Shown here: piece after piece, positions 62,864 through 64,000 of the stretch
How positions within the stretch are numbered: the first letter of the stretch is position 1
Layout: every line of letters starts with the position of its first letter
Origin: Icerya purchasi
Taxonomy: Eukaryota > Arthropoda > Insecta > Hemiptera > Monophlebidae
Assembly (NCBI GenBank): GCA_039619475.1
Contig: CM077115.1
Span: forward strand, 294,501,756 to 294,565,755
Reading direction: 5' to 3'
DNA length: 64,000 bases
Made by a program: the position numbers and the translations under genes
Notes under the pieces: model-generated
What the model saw: only the letters and a program-made list of their open reading frames with translations
What the model was told of the DNA's origin: nothing
The model's database searches: none

Positions 62864-64000
62864 GTACGTTTTTTTTTTAATGTATTTTCAAAAGCTTAGC
62901 GGATATTAAAATTAAAAATGTGCTGTAATTTTATGATACAAAATATGCGTTATGTTAAATTTTATCTGTACTAAATTGCGAAACACTAGCGTCCGGATCG
63001 TTAGCAAAATATAGATTCCGCGTCGTACCATCAAACCCATTATTTATATTCCTCGCGTTTAACCCACAATATCGAGTATACGCTTATTTCTGTACACAAT
63101 TCCGTATCCTTCGGTCTAACGGGCATCTTGAAGATCTTTAATTCTCCTGTCATCTGCAACCATCAACTCTTGATTTCAGTTTTCCTTAATCTTAATTTAT
63201 ATTTGATACTTATTCAAGCCTCAGGTCTTTTATGCGTGCTTTCATTTCATTCGACATCTCCAGCTACGAACGTATGATTGAGTGGGCTATAAATCGAGGA
63301 TAATTTAGTTTCTTTATCTGATTTTTAAAGCGTTATAAAAAATTATTGCTGCAACAGTTAACGGCAAACAACTACAGCGTTATTACATGGATTCTAAAAT
63401 CGTAGAGCACCATAGCAGTAGATAAATTTTACAATAACTGCGGTCTTGCCTGAATTTAAATAGTTACTGTACTTTATTGCCTAAAAAGTGATACGCAAAG
63501 GCAGCATTATACGGTTTTTAAACAAGTATAGTAAAATAAAAAAGATCCTCTATTTAAAATAAATAAAATTCGGAAATTCCAAACTCATCCCGAAAATCAC
63601 GATCGATATTTATTTATTTACTCTATACAGGACATTTTTTTAATTTCCCTGTGTTTATTTAAAAACTGTAATGCTGCCTTTGCTTGCGTACTATTTCTAT
63701 CCATTACTTCTAACGTAATTTTTTTTATAAGTTTATTATCCGCTGTATTATGAGAATTCATTTTTCGATCTATTTCCCATGAATTCTCTTTTACAAATGC
63801 CCGATAATAAAAATGAATAACATTATTCACCTTGCAAACAAATATTATATGTATACTTTTTTTTTCTGACGCTCTAAATTTTTAGTTTAAAAATCGTGTT
63901 ACATCAAAAAACCGATACAGATTTCTTAAGGTATGAGTTATCAGTAATAAATTATGAAAGTAACAGAAAATAAGCAACAAACGATAAAGATAAGTGAGTG
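62864..64000. other. Start of the intron after CAD exon v
   Basis: The intron continues to the window end without another ATCase exon. The 63000-63300 part, read on the minus strand, has M-S-N-E-M-K-A-R-I, reminiscent of the SNEIKARI box of LINE RTs, but too little follows to call it. Confidence 0.4.

Overview
The window is animal nuclear DNA: AT-rich, intron-rich and dense in transposon relics. A single host gene runs through it on the + strand, CAD (Drosophila rudimentary). CAD is the fused glutaminase / carbamoyl-phosphate synthetase II / dihydroorotase / aspartate transcarbamylase that starts de novo pyrimidine synthesis. I find 22 coding exons between 3552 and 62863. All have GT-AG introns, and their phases add up to one open frame of 1,685 complete codons (5,056 nt, the first nt finishing a codon). 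The gene is cut at both ends: the first part of the glutaminase domain lies before position 1, and most of the ATCase domain lies after 64000. The protein style and the repeat set (three ~1.27-kb mariners, Helitron, piggyBac, hAT, tRNA-derived SINEs, endonuclease-RT LINEs) fit an insect; a hemipteran is possible but is only a guess.

Layout. 1-3551: a broken coding relic of unknown family (429-1198), a tRNA-derived SINE and a LINE relic. 3552-4207: end of glutaminase and start of CPSase. 6750-17770: first CPSase synthetase half and start of the second, with a LINE relic, Helitron/mariner debris and a TIR-complete mariner between exons. 17595-27388: second synthetase half; intron 12 holds a mariner and a piggyBac relic into which a hAT-like element inserted. 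32120-32619: one large exon for the allosteric (MGS-like) domain. 40452-50266: dihydroorotase in six exons, with a SINE pair, a third TIR-complete mariner and a TSD-flanked SINE between them. 50267-58471: an 8.2-kb intron holding a hairpin, an LTR-like relic and a nearly 4-kb Helitron derivative. 58472-58613 and 62532-62863: the linker and the start of ATCase.

The CAD parts work in sequence: glutamine supplies ammonia, two ATP-grasp halves make carbamoyl phosphate, the allosteric domain responds to UTP/PRPP, dihydroorotase closes the ring, and ATCase makes carbamoyl aspartate. The visible zinc/carboxylate ligands of dihydroorotase, the glutaminase His-Glu pair and a conserved R-R-L-S kinase site are intact, so the gene reads as functional.

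The most striking non-host structure is the Helitron-like element at 54280-58276. Its 5' end (A|TC) leads directly into a ~2-kb array of two alternating ~165-bp monomers. It also carries a decayed Rep (HUH) domain and a GC-rich 3' hairpin followed by CTAG|T. All transposase genes in the window are broken. No functional tRNA, rRNA or CRISPR array was found.
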